Positions 14,248 to 16,779 of a DNA stretch of 16,779 nt are shown here, in pieces. The DNA is from an uncultured Alistipes sp. (lineage in GTDB: Bacteria > Bacteroidota > Bacteroidia > Bacteroidales > Rikenellaceae): the NCBI GenBank assembly GCA_904502005.1, contig CAJGDC010000043.1, positions 1 to 16,779 of the forward strand, read 5' to 3'. How positions within the stretch are numbered: position 1 is the stretch's first letter; every line of letters starts with the position of its first letter. The notes below the pieces were generated by a model, which ran no database searches, was not told where the DNA came from, and was given only the letters and a program-made list of their open reading frames with translations. The position numbers were made by a program, and so were the translations under genes.

Positions 14248-15235
14248 AATACTCCTCACGATAGTGATATGAGTTCCTTAATGACTCAAAATTACCACCA
14301 TTTTTTAGAGGCGCAGACTCATTTTCAAGGTTGCAATTGCTGTCAATGGTCTGACAAAGTTCTTGCCAATCAATCTCCATTGGGATGGTTGGAGAACACT
14401 GTGACGGATACCAACCTTTAAGTGGCAGTTGGAAGTGGTCTGCCAACGCTCCGACCGACATCGCGGTGGCGTTAGCCTTGCCCTGTAGTGAGTAGCCTGC
14501 AATGTGTGGCGTGGTGACAAACGCACGCTCAAGTAGTTGAACATCTATGTTCGGCTCATTCTCCCACACATCCAATGCGCAGGTGATATTGCGCTCAAGT
14601 AGTGCACTACTACAGACGACTTCTCCACGTGAGGCGTTGATAACCACCGCATCGTCATGAAGCAGCGATAACATTTTGCTGTCAATCATTCCCCTGGTTG
14701 TGCTGTCAAGTGGAGTGTGGAGCGTTAGTATATCAACTTGTGGTAGTAGCTGCTCAAGTTGCAGAAAATCAAGCTTTTCGCGCTGCTGACGAGGAGGGTC
14801 GCAACAGAGTACTTTGAAACCCCAACTCTCTGCATAGTGCTTAACAAGCTTGCCAACATTTCCCACGCCAACAATGCCTAAGGTGCGCTCGCTTGGGACA
14901 AAACCCTCACGCTTTGAGAGGGCAACTAATACGGCAGCAACCCACTGGAGCACTCCGCGAGCGTTACAACCCGCGGCTGTGGTGACCTTAATGCCATGAC
15001 AGTTGCAGTACTCCATGTCAATGTGGTCAAAACCGATGGTTGCCGTAGCGATAAATTCTACATTAGAGCCCTCTAATAGCTCCCTATTGCAGTGAGTGCG
15101 AGTGCGGACGATCAGACCATCTGCATCTGCTACAATCTGAGGGGTAAAGCTATCCCCAGCGACATAGACAACCTCTGCAAATGGCTCAAGAACTCCTTTT
15201 ATAAATGGAATGGCGCTATCAATAACAATTTTCAT
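14243..15235 (-). CDS. pdxB: Erythronate-4-phosphate dehydrogenase
   Basis: PdxB oxidises 4-phospho-D-erythronate in the DXP-dependent branch of pyridoxal phosphate (vitamin B6) synthesis. The 330-aa protein is a D-isomer-specific 2-hydroxyacid dehydrogenase: LIVRTRTHCN (41-50), ATIGFDHID, AGCNARGV (88-95), the NAD fold GIVGVGNVG (120-128), ASRGE with catalytic R203, DVWENEP with E227, and TPHIAGYS with H244. The ATIGxDHID and AGCNxxGV segments are the PdxB type rather than phosphoglycerate dehydrogenase. It is shorter than E. coli PdxB (378 aa); the missing part is in the C-terminal dimerisation domain. The start at 15235 gives MKIVIDSAIPF, as in the family. It has a full promoter and shares a short intergenic region with the divergent carboxypeptidase gene. 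Confidence 0.93.
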   Translation of the reverse strand: MKIVIDSAIPFIKGVLEPFAEVVYVAGDSFTPQIVADADGLIVRTRTHCNRELLEGSNVEFIATATIGFDHIDMEYCNCHGIKVTTAAGCNARGVLQWVAAVLVALSKREGFVPSERTLGIVGVGNVGKLVKHYAESWGFKVLCCDPPRQQREKLDFLQLEQLLPQVDILTLHTPLDSTTRGMIDSKMLSLLHDDAVVINASRGEVVCSSALLERNITCALDVWENEPNIDVQLLERAFVTTPHIAGYSLQGKANATAMSVGALADHFQLPLKGWYPSQCSPTIPMEIDWQELCQTIDSNCNLENESAPLKNGGNFESLRNSYHYREEYF

Positions 15236-15239
15236 AAGG

Positions 15240-15271
15240 CAAATATAGTGTAGAGACGGTGAATTTACAAA
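15240..15271 (-). promoter_or_regulatory. pdxB promoter
   Basis: On the minus strand TTTG (15271-15268) and TATATTTG (15247-15240) are 20 nt apart, a full Bacteroidetes promoter. The -7 box ends only five bases before the ATG at 15235, so the pdxB mRNA should be leaderless or nearly so. Confidence 0.78.
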
Positions 15272-15278
15272 TTTTTGC

Positions 15279-15286
15279 TACCTTTG
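15279..15286 (+). promoter_or_regulatory. -7 element of the M14 carboxypeptidase gene
   Basis: TACCTTTG matches TAnnTTTG, with a predicted start near 15292 and a leader of about 24 nt. No TTTG lies at the -33 distance (that position reads ACGG). The promoter is half-consensus and divergent from that of pdxB; the two elements interleave. Confidence 0.6.
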
Positions 15287-15299
15287 TAATATATTACAA
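15284..15299. other. Perfect 16-bp palindrome, candidate operator
   Basis: TTGTAATATATTACAA is a perfect dyad with no spacer. It overlaps the last three bases of the -7 element and the predicted start of the carboxypeptidase mRNA, the classic place for a repressor site. It lies about 12 bases outside the pdxB promoter. The binding protein is unknown. Confidence 0.55.
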
Positions 15300-15315
15300 C
15301 CTAATTAACTGCAAA

Positions 15316-16533
15316 ATGAGAAAATCCTATCCAATAATTGTAATCGCACTTACTGCACTCTGCTATCTCTCTTGCGCACCTAAGGGTGTAGTGGTTGATG
15401 ATAACGTTCCTGCGGGAAATATTGTCTATGAGCGTACACTCAACGATACGGTCTATGTACATCAGCAGCTACGTGGCTCAAAAAAAGCGTGGTTCTACTG
15501 GGCTTTTCGCGTTAGAGGTGCTCAGGGTAGAACGCTAACGTTCAAATTTACAAAGAGTTTCGCCATTTGCGAGCGAGGCCCGCTTGTCTCGCTTGATAGG
15601 GGTAAAAGCTATGAGTATCTTGCCGAGCAGGGCTCTACTCCACACTCATTTACATACACCTTTCCTAAGGATGCTAAGGAGGTTTGGTTTTACGAGTGCC
15701 ACCCATATACACCTCAGATGTGGGAGGATTTTGTAGCTAAACGTAGCCATATCGGCGAGTTTGAGACGGGGGTGCTGTGCAAAACTCGCAAGGGTAGAGA
15801 TGTGCCATTTTTCAGAATGACGACAAAGAACGCTCTACCAAAGAGGTCAGTTGTCGTATCTGCGCGTCACCACTGCTCTGAAGCACCTGCAGCCTATGTT
15901 ATGGAGGGATTTGTCGCCTCTTTCCTTGAGGATAGCGAGCTGGGTGCTTGGCTTAGAGAGAATGTAGAGCTGACAGTTGTGCCGTTTGTAGATATGGATG
16001 GCGCTGTTGAGGGCGACCAGGGTAAGTGGCGACTTCCACATGACCATAATCGTGACTATACCGACTTTATATACCCAGAGACTGCCGCCTTGGCAAGCCT
16101 TATTGCCGAAACTGAGCCTCAGGTGTTTATGGATTTTCACAATCCAAAGCTTTACAAGTATAATGACAACTATATCTACACTCCATACAAGGAGAATCAT
16201 GGGGTTGTGGAGTATAACTTCTCGGCACTTATTGAGAAGTATCAAGAGGGCAATCTAAACTATAAAGCTACCGATAATATGCCGTATGGTGTCAGCTGGA
16301 ATAAGGGAAGCAACTATACAGACGGACTGAATGTTGTAAATTGGGTGGCTACTAATATCAAAGGCATTGAGATTTGCCGCACCTTTGAGATTCCATTTGC
16401 CTATGCCAATGGTGAACAGGTCTATCCAGACAAGATGAGAAAGTTCGGACACGGATTGGCTCGCGCACTGAAGGCATATATTGATGGCGAGGTTTTAGTG
16501 ACTCAGATGCCTGAGCCTTCGGTTGAGAAATAG
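15316..16533 (+). CDS. M14 zinc carboxypeptidase, lipoprotein, cytosolic-carboxypeptidase-like
   Basis: The protein is 405 aa and should be a membrane-anchored zinc peptidase that removes C-terminal residues or processes a peptide. It begins with a lipoprotein signal (MRKSYPIIVIALTALCYLSC; acceptor C20). Residues about 35-150 form a beta-rich domain like the N-domain of cytosolic carboxypeptidases (WAFRVRGAQGRTLTFKFTK, VWFYECHPYTPQMWEDF). The M14 domain keeps the zinc ligands in SARHHCSEA (H186, E189) and DFHNPK (H275), a substrate arginine in HNRDYTD (R246) and a candidate catalytic glutamate in ICRTFEIPFA (E358). I chose the ATG at 15316 because a longer frame from a GTG at 15259 runs through the promoter. 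The substrate is unknown. It ends 12 bases before the convergent GNAT gene. Confidence 0.87.
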   Translation: MRKSYPIIVIALTALCYLSCAPKGVVVDDNVPAGNIVYERTLNDTVYVHQQLRGSKKAWFYWAFRVRGAQGRTLTFKFTKSFAICERGPLVSLDRGKSYEYLAEQGSTPHSFTYTFPKDAKEVWFYECHPYTPQMWEDFVAKRSHIGEFETGVLCKTRKGRDVPFFRMTTKNALPKRSVVVSARHHCSEAPAAYVMEGFVASFLEDSELGAWLRENVELTVVPFVDMDGAVEGDQGKWRLPHDHNRDYTDFIYPETAALASLIAETEPQVFMDFHNPKLYKYNDNYIYTPYKENHGVVEYNFSALIEKYQEGNLNYKATDNMPYGVSWNKGSNYTDGLNVVNWVATNIKGIEICRTFEIPFAYANGEQVYPDKMRKFGHGLARALKAYIDGEVLVTQMPEPSVEK

Positions 16534-16534
16534 T

Positions 16535-16548
16535 TAAATTCGAATTTA
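16535..16548. other. 14-bp palindrome between convergent genes
   Basis: TAAATTCGAATTTA is a perfect dyad spanning the 12-base gap and the GNAT stop codon. It has no loop or T run, so it is a poor terminator; no better terminator is visible here. Confidence 0.4.
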
Positions 16549-16779
16549 CTTACTTGTTAACCATTCCATCTTTGTTAGGCAAGTAATGTGTTCCGTCCGC
16601 AACTCACCAACCAATTGTGATGACACGTTACATTTCGTGAACATATACTTAAAACCGCATTTTTCTTGCACACGTTTTGACTTCTCGTTGCCATCGAAGT
16701 AACCAGCCCACATTTTCTGCATTCCCAGGACCTCAAAGGCTCGATGTTGCAACTTACGAACAGCCTCGGGTATCAGCCC
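16546..16779 (-). CDS. GNAT family N-acetyltransferase, C-terminal part (5' truncated by window)
   Basis: The frame is open to the right edge of the window, so only 77 C-terminal residues are visible; a TTG at 16752 is not a credible start because the frame and the family match continue through GLIPEAVRKLQHRAF. The match is to the RimI/RimJ-type GNAT fold: EAVRKLQHRAFEVLGMQKMW, then AGYFDGNEKSKRVQEKCGF, where the NEKS/CGF block is the helix and strand that close the acetyl-CoA site. The protein would transfer acetyl from acetyl-CoA to an amine, most often a ribosomal protein or small molecule. It is convergent with the carboxypeptidase gene, with 12 bases between the stops. Confidence 0.85.
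   Translation of the reverse strand, partial: GLIPEAVRKLQHRAFEVLGMQKMWAGYFDGNEKSKRVQEKCGFKYMFTKCNVSSQLVGELRTEHITCLTKMEWLTSK

Overview
The window looks like a chromosomal segment of a Bacteroidales bacterium. The evidence is: repeated promoters of the Bacteroidetes type (TTTG, about 19-20 nt, then TAnnTTTG); almost no Shine-Dalgarno sequences; lipoprotein signal peptides followed by FKBP and carboxypeptidase domains; a FISUMP-type surface domain; and the order zapA - structured RNA - rny. Codon use is uniform (GAG, AAG and CTT rich) and no mobile element is visible. A Rikenellaceae/Alistipes-like host is a guess only.

Layout. (1) 1-555: C-terminal part of a FISUMP-domain protein, cut by the window edge, then a terminator. 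(2) 863-4903: glpABC, encoding the anaerobic glycerol-3-phosphate dehydrogenase, which passes electrons to menaquinone; it ends in a strong terminator. (3) 5057-6397: gdhA, NADP-type glutamate dehydrogenase, with a textbook promoter and a bidirectional terminator. (4) 8022-6459, minus strand: a three-gene unit of a flavin-reductase-like protein and two unassigned proteins. (5) 8161-10732: a coiled-coil protein, zapA, a 446-nt intergenic region holding a 6S-like structured RNA candidate, and rny (RNase Y). (6) 10805-11239: a small two-helix membrane protein. (7) 15235-11307, minus strand: pdxB, an agmatinase/arginase-family hydrolase and two FKBP-type lipoproteins. (8) 15316-16533: a lipoprotein M14 carboxypeptidase, divergent from pdxB. 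(9) 16546-16779: the C-terminal part of a GNAT acetyltransferase, cut by the right edge.

Most genes are housekeeping or central metabolism: glycerol phosphate oxidation, ammonia assimilation, vitamin B6 synthesis, FtsZ-ring assembly, RNA turnover and envelope protein folding. The most notable non-coding signal is at 8984-9115. There a 33-position closing rod, a central bubble of about 9 x 10 nt and a 21-position apical stem can be drawn by hand, which is the architecture of 6S RNA. Other items worth a look are a perfect 16-bp palindrome over the start region of the carboxypeptidase gene, a dyad on the gdhA promoter, a heptanucleotide tandem repeat upstream of rny, and an FKBP with two N-terminal modules and an insert in its catalytic domain.
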